From: Lethocerus indicus
Taxonomy: Eukaryota > Arthropoda > Insecta > Hemiptera > Belostomatidae
Reading direction: 5' to 3'
Length of the DNA: 64,000 bases
NCBI GenBank assembly: GCA_019843655.1
Contig: JACDQD010000002.1
Coordinates: 12,547,154-12,611,153, forward strand
Each line of letters starts with the position of its first letter. The stretch's first letter is position 1. The translations under genes were made by a program, and so were the position numbers. The notes below the pieces were generated by a model, which worked only from the letters and a program-made list of their open reading frames with translations, was not told the origin of the DNA and made no database searches. Shown here one piece after another: positions 52,769 to 63,744 of this stretch.

Positions 52769-55700
52769 TTAAGAGACGGGAAGTAGCTCGGAACAAGAAA
52801 GGCGGGTAGAGGATGGTGGTCTGCCGGAGGGAGGTGGCTGGAGAGGCGTTGGCGGGTTCTCGGGCAAACCGAAAGGAGGCCTGCCACTATCCTCGAATTT
52901 CTGTACGTAATTCTTAAATTCGATTTTCTGGAAAAGAAATTAAAAAACAAAAGTCATATTCATGTGTTTATAAGATGGGTACAAAATAACTGAGGTATTT
53001 CGAAAATGTACGATGATCGAGGAATTATTACTTAATAAGAGGAGTAATAAACAAAATCTATATTCAAGTTTGAAATTGAAATAAAATTTCTAATTTCCGC
53101 GTTGTTATTCGTCAAAATCCTTGGTTCGTGAATATTTTGCAACTATGAAACTATAAATTTCTGGGATTAAATTTAAAATTAGATTTTGTCGCACCCTATA
53201 TTTATAAGTTCGCCCAACATGTCCTACCTTCTTCTTGCCCGTGTATGAATAATAGTGCCAATCCTTCTGGTAACAGTAGAGCCGAATTGTCGGATAGGCC
53301 ATTATTTGTTGGCCCTGGCACCAGGCCGGCTCCTCGGTGCAATCGAGCATCGCGAACCTCACTTTCATGCTGCACTTCCTGCACTCGCTCGCTGCCGCCT
53401 CGAATTCCGGCATTACTACTTTGCAATGGGGGCACCCTTAAATAAACCATTGGCTGTTTTTATTCTTGTCACTTATGATTCTGAATAATTTAAAACGAAT
53501 TCAAATCAATGTTAGTGATTTTTTTTTTAATATGGGAGTGATAATTGTAACTTATTAAAACGATAATTATAATTTCGTCTATTATAGCGATCATAATTCT
53601 CCCTGCTTTATTTTTGCTGGGACGCTTATAAAAAGCGATGCCTTTATCTCTTCCTAGTAGGAGTTTATTTCTATAATTAGATTGCATGAATATTTGTTTA
53701 TACGTTTGCTATAATTGGCCCAAAACAGACTCATTAATAATGATTGTGGGTATTATGGCCATTTATCATAATTTAGGTTCGAGATTTCAATATAGTAACG
53801 AAAGAAAATATTTCTGGATATTTCACCTCTGAGGAATAGCAGTTTGAACTCGACCGTACCTTTCGCTTTTTATAACTCTGATACCTTTTAAAATTATAAG
53901 AAAAATAACAAACCTACATACTATATACTTCGCCATATAAAGATCCGAATTTATTTCTGCAGTGTCTACAAATGCGGAAGAAACCGAATGCTGAACTTGT
54001 GCTCATACCATGATACTTATCGCACAACCTATTCAGTCCGTAATTCCTGCTCGTCGATTGAAAAGGGAACGACCTCTTGTTCTTCTTCAATTGTTAGCAT
54101 TCCTTAATTAGTAAGCCTTATTAAAGAGTGCTGTCACTGAATGGCTCCCTTCATCAAGTTAGAAATGCCACATTATCATATTGTGCTGCCGCTAAATAAA
54201 AAAACTGATGTGACAAACAACGAAGAGAAAAAAGGGTTAAAAAAATATTTACTGGTGCATTACATAAATTACATATATCGGCGGAAAGGCGGGAATGGAA
54301 CTTAAGGAACCGGGATTTTGCGACTTCGTCAACTGTTGAGGTCAGTGAATTGTTTGGTTGAAGACATACCAGGGAACATTAAGAATAGCAAGAAAGAGAT
54401 TGAAATCTCTTGACGCGACCGATGTTGGATGTCTTGGTGGAGCCCCATAGTTCTTTACACTATGTCCATGTCGGTTTTAAAATGGTTTTGTTGACTGTAA
54501 GTTTGTTGTCTAATGTTAATTTGGATGACCGTTTCAATAATGGTCTTAGTAGACCAAATTTTCTGTTTAAGTCTGTTCTTTTTAGTTGAGTATAGGGATT
54601 CCATGTCGGTCGTTTGTCTAGGTAATAGCCGAATGTAGCGAACCTGCTGCAAGGTGAGAATAGGTATGTCTTTGAAATAAACATTAGGACAGTTTTGATT
54701 AAGTTTGAAGGTGACGTCGGATAGTGCCTCACCAGGATTCTTTGGCCCTGAAGTAATATGGCCTCAAGGAGAACAGACGACTGGGCAGTGTCGGATAGTG
54801 TCACCTTCTTTGGCCCTGAAGAATATGTATGTACTAGGAAGGATATTTTAAGTTTGAACAGTAACCCCGGATGCCATACCCGATCGAATGCCTCCGTGAC
54901 ATCGGGGAAGACACCTCCGCAGTACTGTCCAAGTTCAAGGGCAGAGGAAACCCCATCCACAACGCGAAAGCATTGCTTGATGGTAGATTGTTGTGGTCGA
55001 AAACAAAATTGGTGATTAGGGATTATTTCGGTCGAGTTAAGGAGGCGTTTTAGGGGGATTCTTTCGAATATCTTGGAGAACAAAGTAGGAGGCTTATTGG
55101 TCTGCACGAGGAAGGTTCGAATGGATTTTTATTGGGTGTAGGAATTAATTTTATCAGGGAGAATTTCTATAGGCTTGGAAAAAAGGTGGTACGTAGGATG
55201 CTACGAAGAAGTACGTTAGGAATAAACCGCTCGCCTCAGAAGATGTTGCAGTACTTCGGACGTTATCAGATCAGTTCCAAGTACTTTGTGCGCGGGGAGC
55301 TTTCGGATTAGGAGACTTCCGACGGTGTGATAGCGATAGTTTACAAAAATATAATAACCGAAACCGAACCAAACATTAAAAACTAATACACGTCACAGTC
55401 CTTGCGCCGTTGAACACACAAAAGAAGGGCCTCATTGTGGAATTTGACCAACGTATCTGGCACGCTAAGTTGAATAATACTTGTAAGTTAAACTCACAGG
55501 GAACATAAAAGCATAAGAGGACGCGTTTATAATTAGTGAAAAATTCTTTGACGTTTTCCTTGTTGAGACGGAAGACGGCCGACGATTCTTTCGAAGATTC
55601 GGTAGTTTCACCGCTTAGTTCTCTGCTCTGGAAAGCGCTTCTATTTTTAATCGGGATCAACAACTGACCGTCAGCTGCCGACAAAAGATATAAACAATTT

Positions 55701-56406
55701 TAATTTAAAAAGACATTACAAAACATTATTTTACAAACTACAGTAAACAGGGAATGATTGGAATATTTTGGAACTACGGTGCCCTGAATTTTATTTGACG
55801 CATTTGCACTCTTCAGTGTCCTTGGAATTTGACGAAAATATTTGCTGTTTCTCTTAAAAAATATGTTTTATTAGCATGGAATAAAAGTAGGAAAACACTG
55901 ATAACAGACGAGATAATTTCATAACGCAGTAACGTCATACTAATAAATTAGTACTGCGGGCCAAAAGTAACAGGGGAGTCATTGTTCAAATAAAATAGTG
56001 TTGTCTATAGTCAAAAATTAGTAACTGAAACATAAAAAAATCAATTAGTAGTAAATATGTTGAAGGTAGTTGGTTTTCTCGATTCAATGTTAACCTCATT
56101 CGGTTCAAATGATATTTTAATTTCACGTGCACAAAAACTTAAATAGCCCATTCAGCTTGTTCTTTGTTACAGTTTCTTAGTTATTAATAAATAATAGATC
56201 TTACATGAAGACGGAAACGCACTCCACGTATGAATTCTCGCATTCTTTCCGGGGATGAAAGTCTCTCGTTCATTCTTTTGCAGTTGCAAGTAATTCTTTG
56301 CCATTACGGAAGTAGAAGTTGATTGCTGTAAAAGACCTTTGCATGCGTAACATTGATAATGCGTTGCCATCGCAAAAGGCAATAGTTCAAATAAAAATAG
56401 CAGCAT
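52769..56406 (-). CDS. Secreted/ER protein with one thioredoxin domain (PDI-like)
   Basis: Exons on the minus strand are 56406-56205, 55674-55498, 53436-53228 and 52927-52769. All are GT-AG with phases 1, 1, 0, and the product is 248 aa. The first residues (MLLFLFELLPFAMA) form a signal peptide. An in-frame ATG at 56,442 would add 12 residues and is also possible. A thioredoxin fold spans about residues 95-210, with active site WCPHCK (127-132; W is split by the second intron) and cis-proline in AYPTIRLY (P175). Extra cysteines occur (ECRKC, LDC, AWC), as in ERdj5 or PDIA5 domains. The last exon adds a proline-rich tail ending SCSELLPVS, with no KDEL signal. It is a likely disulfide oxidoreductase of the secretory pathway. 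I cannot name the orthologue. Exon 1 is the least certain. Confidence 0.75.
54278..55340 (-). mobile_element. Decayed Jockey-type retrotransposon in a thioredoxin-gene intron
   Basis: Minus-strand frames show, in order, LPAHKVLGTDLITSEVLQ, SSCRPISLL, FERIPLKRLL, IIPNHQFCFRPQQST, VFPDVTEAFDRVWHPGLL (RT motif region), then LKRTDLNRKFGLLRPLL and NKLTVNKTILKPTWT. These belong to the reverse transcriptase ORF of the Jockey clade. Between FKLK and the LKRTDL block about 100 residues, including the FADD box, are missing, and frameshifts occur at both ends. It is 5'- and internally truncated, in the same orientation as the host gene, and lies in its second intron. The element is inactive. Confidence 0.85.
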
Positions 56407-56554
56407 ATTGGCTAAAAAGACATTAAAAATCAGAAATCCCATATAAAATGTCAGAAGTTAAATCACTATATCAAAAAAAAGGAACACCGCACAGTACAAT
56501 ATTCACTTTACAATATCCCCCCCAAAAAAATAAAAAAATAAATTTAAAAAAACA

Positions 56555-57766
56555 TTAAACTTTTGTACCAATAACTATATATAGTTGATTATACAAAAAA
56601 AATGAAAGGTTTAAAAAAAACAATATCCCACCACATGCCCATACAAAAGATTTAATAGAAGGAGTAAAAATTAACCCAAACTTTAATATTGATGCAATCA
56701 ACCACAAACCGCAAGTTGCAAGTGTTTTTGTTAAAAAATTACTGCTACATGTCACCAATTTGACAATTTTCCATCTAGAAATCATGAACCCTGACAAAAT
56801 TCAAAAACTTTTAGTTGTTTAGTTGTTGTGATGTTTTACCCCTTTGAAAACAATTCTTAGTGAATACCATAAATAAAACACAAAAAAAGGAACAGTGTAC
56901 GAGGATTTATTTATTTGGTTATAAATTTGTGAATTTCAGAAATTTTAATGTCCTAACACCAAGAAATGATCACAATAAATATCTTACCTTGCTCAAATCT
57001 GTTTGTAACTTATAGACATAGTTGTTTATTTCCAAGCTGGCAGCCTTCTTGAGATTTAGAATTATGGAACATTTTCTGCCAATATTTCTCAGTACACCAA
57101 GTGACGCTATTGTGCTAAGAAAATAAAATTTCGTTGTTGATATTATGTCACAGGCATCTTAGTAATAGATAGTAATAGCATATTGAGTTGGGATTAAAAG
57201 AGGAGTTAAAGTTATTTGATCAGATATTAATTTTGACTTTTGAACATAAGATTGAATAAATATGATGTATTTAATGACAGTAATGCTCCTCCTAGATATA
57301 AGTTGAATTAATAAAAAAATTTCACCATTTAAGAGTAGGGATATCAAAAATAAATATTCCAAGCACATATCAGCAAGACCGAAATTGTGCTATTCAAATA
57401 AAGACAACAGAAAATCTCATATATAAGGGCAAAACCTACTCAATTCTGTGAAAAGCTAACACAGCTATGTATTCACTATGGAAAAATTCTTATTTTATTT
57501 TAAATATTGCCCCTCAAATGTAAATCGTATGCATTATTAATCAATATTACTCATTATTATTAATCAATTAAAATTAATTTAATGTTTATTACGCATTAAA
57601 TTTATTTTTACAAAATATTTTTTTATTGATTATTTTATTAATTCATTATTGCAGCCACGTTCCTGCTAGGTTTTATTACAGCAATTTACATTTTATCCTG
57701 TTAAGTATCAATTAATAATGAATGAATGAAAGTTGACTGAAGTAATATATATGAATAATTATATGT

Positions 57767-57828
<62 letters not shown>

Positions 57829-57942
57829 CTCACTTAAGAGGCGATCTTTTCTAGTTAAAACTGAATTAAATGGTTTTTTCCCAGAATTTGAAAAAATTAC
57901 AGCTAACACTAGTCCAGCAGCATGGGTCAGGTTAATAAATTG
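56555..57942 (-). CDS. Probable multi-pass membrane protein, family unknown (partial model)
   Basis: Supported minus-strand segments: 57942-57834 (acceptor TTTTTCAG; starts QFINLTHAAGLVLAVIF, hydrophobic; donor GTGAGT); 57106-56988 (continues in frame as a Thr split across the junction, then SLGVLRNIGRKCSIILNLKK to QTDLSK; donor GTAAGA); and 56790-56555 (hydrophobic, FGLIFTPSIKSFVWACGGIL, ending GTKV and a stop). The first junction is phase-consistent. The second is not: it leaves phase 0, while the last frame needs phase 1. Either an exon is missing or the protein ends as KGS right after the second exon. CpG depletion over 56.4-59.1 kb fits a gene body. Upstream exons and the start codon were not found. 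Confidence 0.45.
57773..57828. repeat. (TA)n microsatellite next to a splice donor
   Basis: A pure TA run of about 55 nt begins a few bases inside the intron, right after the GTGAGT donor at 57,833. Confidence 0.95.
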
Positions 57943-58624
57943 CTGAAAAATTCAAAGCTTGATAAATAAGGGTTATGACTCCAAATTAAATTAATTAATT
58001 AGGTAAGTTTAAGGTTTAGTAATTACCTGAAATTTGATTCTAGTCATTGACTAACCAATTTATTGCAATAATATTAATATTGAACACAAATTTTCTATCA
58101 ATTTTAGAGATTTTTGTTGTTTAATTTTTCTCTGATTGTTACCGAGTCAACCAAATGTTTATATTTTCTAAACTGATGCTATAGTCCCATTATGTCTCAT
58201 ACTCAAATCAAACACAACAAAATACTCAGTTATAAATATAATTTATAACTTTTTGAGCAGAGGTAATAGAAATAAAATATCCTATAACAACAGGGCTGAT
58301 TTTGTTGGAAAGGTTATACATTACAGGAATCAGAAAATATTGCAATGATACACATGCTTTTAAAAACTGTGTGAATAATATTTATATTCAAAGGATTTTT
58401 TAAACTATTAGAATCTATAATGAAATATAGTTATTTGAAGAATAATTAGTGTTATTTATAGGAGCCATTCTAGTCCCATATGCTATCATCCACGACTTTC
58501 TGAAGCATTAAATTAAAATTATTATGTGTTATGTTATTATTAAAGTATAGCCAACGCCCAAAGGAAATTGTGCTGTGAATATTTGTTGTGAATTGTTTTA
58601 AAACCCGTTTCCCATCCCAATTGA
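57943..58624. other. AT-rich, CpG-poor flank, probably intron or 5' part of the membrane-protein gene
   Basis: No exon could be assigned. Low CpG content continues from the exons to the left, so unseen upstream exons may lie here or beyond. Confidence 0.3.
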
Positions 58625-59085
58625 AAATATCGCATGATTCCCCACCTCATAAACTTAATTCCAAATTACTTCATCATCATTCATACTTCAACCTACCGAC
58701 CTATAAGGTTTTCTTCTTATAATGTGTAAAATCCTCGAAAAGATTCTCCATTGCTGTATTTTTCTCATCCTACAAACCAACAATATCCTAACAGACCACC
58801 AGTTCCGATTAGGGTCGAACACCCTGCTATTCAACAATGCCATCACGTTTTAGATACCATTGCCTCTGCCCTTGAAAGAAAACAAGATGTTCGATCGCAT
58901 TTCTTGATGAAGCTATTGACAGAGTGTGGCATCGTGGGTTACTGGTGAAACTCAAGAGAATCCGTCCTCCGACCTAAAACCCAATCCTTAATTCCTACAT
59001 GAGAAACAGGCACTTTCAAGTCTCCCAAGGTGAATTTCTTTCCGATTCCTTTCCTCTACTTGCTCTGTCACTAGGTATAATTATA
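58625..59085 (+). mobile_element. Jockey-type RT fragment
   Basis: Plus-strand frames give TYRPIRF, KILEKIL, LTDHQFRL, VLDTIASALERKQDV, FLDEAIDRVWHRGLLVKL and SYMRNRHFQVSQGEFL. This is the middle of a Jockey-clade reverse transcriptase, with several frameshifts. It ends about 80 bp before the left tandem unit. Confidence 0.8.
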
Positions 59086-59233
59086 AAAATTGTAGTTGTG
59101 ATATAATATAAAACAGGGACTACTCAACTGCTCTTTAGGAGGACGCGGCGGGCCCAAACAGAAGAACGCGTAATCGCTGTATTTCTCCAACAACTGGAGC
59201 GTTACTGAACGACTCGACAAGTGGGGGATGTGC

Positions 59234-59266
59234 TATATAAGGATGAAGATTTGCTTTGTATAACCA
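59234..59266 (+). promoter_or_regulatory. TATA promoter of VPYPV gene A
   Basis: TATATAA at 59,234-59,240 lies about 32 bp before an arthropod-type initiator (ACCAGTGG, around 59,263-59,270) and 52 bp before the ATG. Copy B has the same arrangement. Confidence 0.7.
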
Positions 59267-59291
59267 GTGGAGCAGCAGTTCTCAATAAACC

Positions 59292-60297
59292 ATGAATAAG
59301 GTAGAGTAAGCCATTGCAGTAGCTAAATTCACCCCATAGTGATCTACATGTACAAATCAACATTACAATCTATAACCACCTTATATTAGGAATTAATTAC
59401 TAATATATATATTAATTAATATTCTTATGTGAGTCACTCCATAGTGAAAATGTTTTTGTTGCCATCTCTAGTTATTAATATCTACACGAAAATGACATTT
59501 ACTGTGTACATTTCAGTTTCTTCTTGTTGGGCTCATCGCCTCATTGGCGATGACAGCATCCTGTGAAGAGAAGAAGCAGGAAAAGAGGGGAATCCATGAT
59601 TTCGGTTATGGAGGAGGAGATATCAGCGGCGGTTACGAGCAACACGGTCACGTTAAGACCATAGCCATCACAAAGGAAGTGAAAGTGCCCTATCCAGTGC
59701 ACGTTGAGAAGACAGTTCATGTACCGGTCCACGTGCCAGTGGACAGGCCCTACCCTACACATACCCAAGCCGTTCCCAGTACAAGTAGAGAAGCACGTTC
59801 CAGTACCAGTGAAAGTGCCCGTGCCACACCGCTATCCGGTCACAGTCGTGAAACACGTGCCTTATCCAGTACATGTGCCAGTCGACAGGCTCCCTACCCA
59901 GTGCCAGTGCCCAAGCCGTACCACGTCGTCGTGGAGAAGAAGGTCCCGTACGAAGTTGTCAAGCACGTGCCTTACCCGGTCAAAGTCCCGGTTGACAGGC
60001 CTTACACCGTACACGTACCAGTGGAGAAGCCTGTTCCTTATCCAGTAGAGAACACGTACCTTACCCAGTAAAGGTCCCAGTAGATAGACCCTACCCAGTA
60101 CCTGTAGCCAAGCCTTACCCCGTACCTGTCGAGAAGCATGTCCCATACCCCGTCGAAAAGCATGTACCTTACCCTGTGAAAGTCCCGGTACAGGTTCCGT
60201 CAAAGTACCGTACCCAGTCGAAGTAAATGTCCCAGTTCACATCCCTGTCCCTGTCCATCATCATGATCATTATCATCATCACGACGAACATCACTAA
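59292..60297 (+). pseudogene. VPYPV-repeat secreted protein, left copy, four indels
   Basis: Exon 1 (59,292-59,300) encodes only MNK; a GTAGAG donor follows. Exon 2 starts at 59,517 and completes a signal peptide ([15 protein letters not shown]). The mature part, EEKKQEKR then a Gly-rich stretch, leads into repeats such as [16 protein letters not shown] and [15 protein letters not shown], and ends in a His-rich tail ([13 protein letters not shown]). This short-exon-plus-signal layout is typical of insect cuticle and eggshell-type genes; the repeats resemble Drosophila Vajk proteins (from memory). Relative to copy B there are -2 nt near 59,751, +2 near 59,890, -1 near 60,050 and -1 near 60,199. 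B has its own defect. These may be true pseudogenising mutations or sequencing errors in a repetitive GC-rich exon. Confidence 0.75.
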
Positions 60298-60336
60298 CAA
60301 CATTCTTCTCTTCACTTACTAATTATTTATTTGTCA

Positions 60337-60342
60337 AATAAA
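60337..60342 (+). terminator. Polyadenylation signal, gene A
   Basis: AATAAA about 40 nt after the stop codon, conserved in copy B at 63,247-63,252. Confidence 0.7.
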
Positions 60343-60954
60343 TGCATAAAACCTTTACTACTTTGATTTTATTTAATTTCCTACATTGGTGGATCCACCG
60401 ACATGTCAAGGGATTGGTGAACATTTTGCGAGATTTTTTAGTTTTGGAAACATATAAATAAATTTTCAAAGAACATTACCTACCTCGTACGTGGTGTTAT
60501 TCTGTGTATTTATTGCCTAATATGGCCTCTAATACCATGTACCTATCAGAGAATATTGACAATATTAATTTACGTGCAACGTCAACATAATGAACAGGAG
60601 CAGCTACAAAGATATTATTTACATACTACATTCACCTGTTTCCAACAGTGTTAGACACAAATAGTAGAATTCAGAGTAGCATGAATATGAATCGCCAGAA
60701 ACGCATTTCTAAGAAATGTTGATGTTTCGAAACGTTTTTTCTAAGTTCCCAGTTGGGGAAATTGAATAAAATATAATGATCATCTTACAGGTATGAAATT
60801 TTTCACCAAGCGTCAATAGTTATTTTTTCCCCAAATCTCTGGATGAGAAATGGGCTAGAAGTCCTTAAAACTATACGTGCATTATTTTGAAACTGTTGGG
60901 TAGGAATTGATTTTGACATTTCCTATTCATTTTCAATCCCCATACTCAACTCAA

Positions 60955-61440
60955 ACGAACTGGCTTAAACAGACAATTTGGACTACTAAGAGAATTAATG
61001 AAACTGACGTCAGAATGAACATTAAACAACTAACTTGCAGTCAACAAAACCATTATAAACTAACATGGACATAAGGTATAGAACTATGGATCCACCAAGA
61101 CATCCAACATCGCTCGCATCCAGATATGTCAATATCTAGGCCTATGTACTATCCCTATTGCTCCTTTGTATGTCTAACCAAACAATTCCCCACGTCCTCA
61201 AGGTAATCAATGTTGACGAAGTCGCCAAATCTAGGTGCTTTAAGCACCATTCCCGCCTTTCTCCTCATTCAAATTTGCTCGTTCAGACTCACTCCTCTTT
61301 CACCACCTATTAACGCCCTCCCTAAATCGCTTTAACCGCCACTGGTTTAGAGAAATCCTTTGTCGGTAGCCGTAATTACTTGTTCATGTCCCAAAATGGT
61401 CACCATTGGCAAGCTTCTCTAATCGAGACATTCACGATCA
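60955..61440 (+). mobile_element. Jockey-type 3' end
   Basis: Plus-strand frames contain LAVNKTI, STKTSNIARIQ, DEVAKSRCFKHHSRLSPHS and the 3' trailer also seen at 40.7 kb. It is co-oriented with the RT fragment at 58.6-59.1 kb; tandem unit A lies between them. Confidence 0.75.
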
Positions 61441-62066
61441 AAATACATGCAACATTTGAACATATAACTCATTTGTAGTAAATACTACAATAATAAAAGT
61501 TGAAAGAAAAAATTCGATTCTTCGAGTTATCGTCAATAAGTTATTATGCTCTTATATCTTATATATTATCAAAAGTCCATTCATGAAGACTTACATTGAA
61601 TATAGTAAAAAAAGTAATACCACCAAAGCATAATATATTTTAGGTGAAAAAAGAATTTAACAATTTCATTCTCGGTATAAATACATAAATTTTGGTTGAA
61701 TTTGTTGTACAAGAAGTTCAACTCCTGTTTCTGTCAATTTGTCATTACCAGACTTCCGAGTCATTATTAGAATCGACTATAAAATTTAAATGCGACTAGA
61801 AACTAAACAGTAAATGTAATAGTATCGTTGGAAATATGTTTTCGATAGATCTTATATTTAATTAGAAATATAGGAAATAAGAAACATCGTTACATTGAGA
61901 AGTATTTTATATATAGCTGTACAAGTTGAACATAATTTTTGGCAAAGATATTTGGTGGACGAATCAGATTCTCCCATAAATAATAATGGCATTGAGGTTC
62001 CATTTCCTCAATTCACTGAACTATGTACTAATCAAAGTATGTACGTTAAGCAATGTTATGATAGCA
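61441..62066. other. AT-rich spacer before tandem unit B
   Basis: No gene or repeat recognised. An 82-codon plus-strand frame (61,895-62,143) runs into the promoter of copy B and is probably chance. Confidence 0.5.
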
Positions 62067-62136
62067 GAATGCGTAATCGCTGTATTTCTCAAAGAACTGG
62101 AGCGTTACTGAATGACTCGACAAGTGGGGGATGTGC

Positions 62137-62169
62137 TATATAAGGATGCAGAATTGCTTTGTTTGACCA
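62137..62169 (+). promoter_or_regulatory. TATA promoter of VPYPV gene B
   Basis: TATATAA at 62,137-62,143 is followed by the same GACCAGTGG initiator-like sequence, with the ATG at 62,195. Confidence 0.7.
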
Positions 62170-62194
62170 GTGGAGCAGCAGTTCTTAATTAACG

Positions 62195-63207
62195 ATGAAT
62201 AAGGTAGAGTAAGCCATTGCAGTAGCTAAATTCATATCATAGATAATTATGATCTACATGTACAAATCAACATTACAATCTATAACCACCTTATATTAGG
62301 AATTACTTACTAATATATAAATTAATTAATATTCTTATGTGAGTCACTCCATAGTGAAAATGTTTTTGTTGCCATCTCTAGTTATTAATATCTACACGAA
62401 AATGACATTTACTGTGTACATTTCAGTTTCTTCTTGTTGGGCTCATCGCCTCATTGGCGATGACAGCATCCTGTGAAGAGAAGAAGCAGGAAAAGAGGGG
62501 AATCCATGATTTCGGTTATGGAGGAGGAGATATCAGCGGCGGTTACGAGCAACACGGTCACGTTAAGACCATAGCCATCACAAAGGAAGTGAAAGTGCCC
62601 TATCCAGTGCACGTTGAGAAGACAGTTCATGTACCGGTCCACGTGCCAGTGGACAGGCCCTACCCCGTACACATACCCAAGCCGTTCCCAGTACAAGTAG
62701 AAGCACGTTCCAGTACCAGTGAAAGTGCCCGTGCCACACCGCTATCCGGTCACAGTCGTGAAACACGTGCCTTATCCAGTACATGTGCCAGTCGACAGGC
62801 CCTACCCAGTGCCAGTGCCCAAGCCGTACCACGTCGTCGTGGAGAAGAAGGTCCCGTACGAAGTTGTCAAGCACGTGCCTTACCCGGTCAAAGTCCCGGT
62901 TGACAGGCCTTACACCGTACACGTACCAGTGGAGAAGCCTGTTCCTTATCCAGTAGAGAAACACGTACCTTACCCAGTAAAGGTCCCAGTAGATAGACCC
63001 TACCCAGTACCTGTAGCCAAGCCTTACCCCGTACCTGTCGAGAAGCATGTCCCATACCCCGTCGAAAAGCATGTACCTTACCCTGTGAAAGTCCCGGTAC
63101 AGGTTCCCGTCAAAGTACCGTACCCAGTCGAAGTAAATGTCCCAGTTCACATCCCTGTCCCTGTCCATCATCATGATCATTATCATCATCACGACGAACA
63201 TCACTAA
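62195..63207 (+). CDS. VPYPV-repeat secreted (cuticle-type) protein, right copy, one frameshift
   Basis: Exon 1 is 62,195-62,203 (MNK); exon 2 runs from 62,427 to the TAA ending at 63,207. The product would be about 263 aa: signal peptide (about residues 1-18), a charged and Gly-rich linker, some 200 residues of alternating Val-Pro-Val, Val-Pro-Tyr-Pro-Val, Pro-Tyr-Pro and Glu-Lys-His blocks, and a His/Asp tail. One 2-nt loss in a GAGA run near 62,699 (copy A has GTAGAGAAG, B has GTAGAAG) breaks the frame; the correct frame resumes from 62,719 to the stop. As it stands the reading frame would be cut to roughly 150 codons plus off-frame residues. Likely extracellular (cuticle, eggshell or other matrix). 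The family assignment to Vajk-like proteins is tentative. Confidence 0.8.
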
Positions 63208-63246
63208 CAACATTCTTCTCTTCACTTACTAATTATTTATTTGTCA

Positions 63247-63252
63247 AATAAA
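63247..63252 (+). terminator. Polyadenylation signal, gene B
   Basis: AATAAA about 40 nt past the stop, identical in placement to copy A. Confidence 0.7.
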
Positions 63253-63744
63253 TGCATAAAACCTTTACTACTTTGATCTTATTTAATTTCCTACATTGGT
63301 AGATCCACCGTCATGTCAACGGGTTGGTGAACATTTTGCGAGATTTTTAGTTTTGGAAACATATAAATAAATTTTCAAAGAACATTACCTACCTCGTACG
63401 TGGTGTTATTATGTGTATTTATAGCCTAATATGGCCTCTAATACCATGTACCTATCAGAGAATATTGACAATATTAATTTACGTGCAACGTCAACATAAT
63501 GAACAGGAGCAGCTACAAAGATATTATTTAGGTTCTACATTCACCTGTTTCCAACAGTGTTAGACACAAATAGTAGAATTCAGAGTAGCATGAATATGAA
63601 TTGCCAGAACCGCATTTCTAAGAAATGTTGATGTTTCGAAATTTTTTTCTAAGTTCCGCCTTGGGGAAATTGAATAAAATATAATGATCCTCTGATAGCT
63701 ATGACATTTTTCACCAGCGTCATTATCAATTTTTTTCTTATATC

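Larger units (their letters stand above)
59163..60845 (+). repeat. Tandem unit A (1.68 kb), left copy
   Basis: Nearly identical to 62,067-63,750 in direct orientation, about 2.9 kb away. The unit includes promoter, both exons, intron, 3' UTR and some 500 bp of downstream DNA. Differences are scattered substitutions and small indels, implying a recent duplication or an assembly artefact. Confidence 0.9.

Noticed and set aside
62690..62725. Programmed ribosomal frameshift in the VPYPV gene
   Set aside because: No slippery heptamer is visible at the shift, and copy A lacks this lesion, so a simple indel or sequencing error is more likely.
62578..63225. 215-codon minus-strand frame opposite VPYPV copy B, rich in Arg/Asp/Trp
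   Set aside because: It is the antisense shadow of the Val-Pro repeats; the plus strand has the signal peptide, splice sites, TATA box and poly(A) signal.
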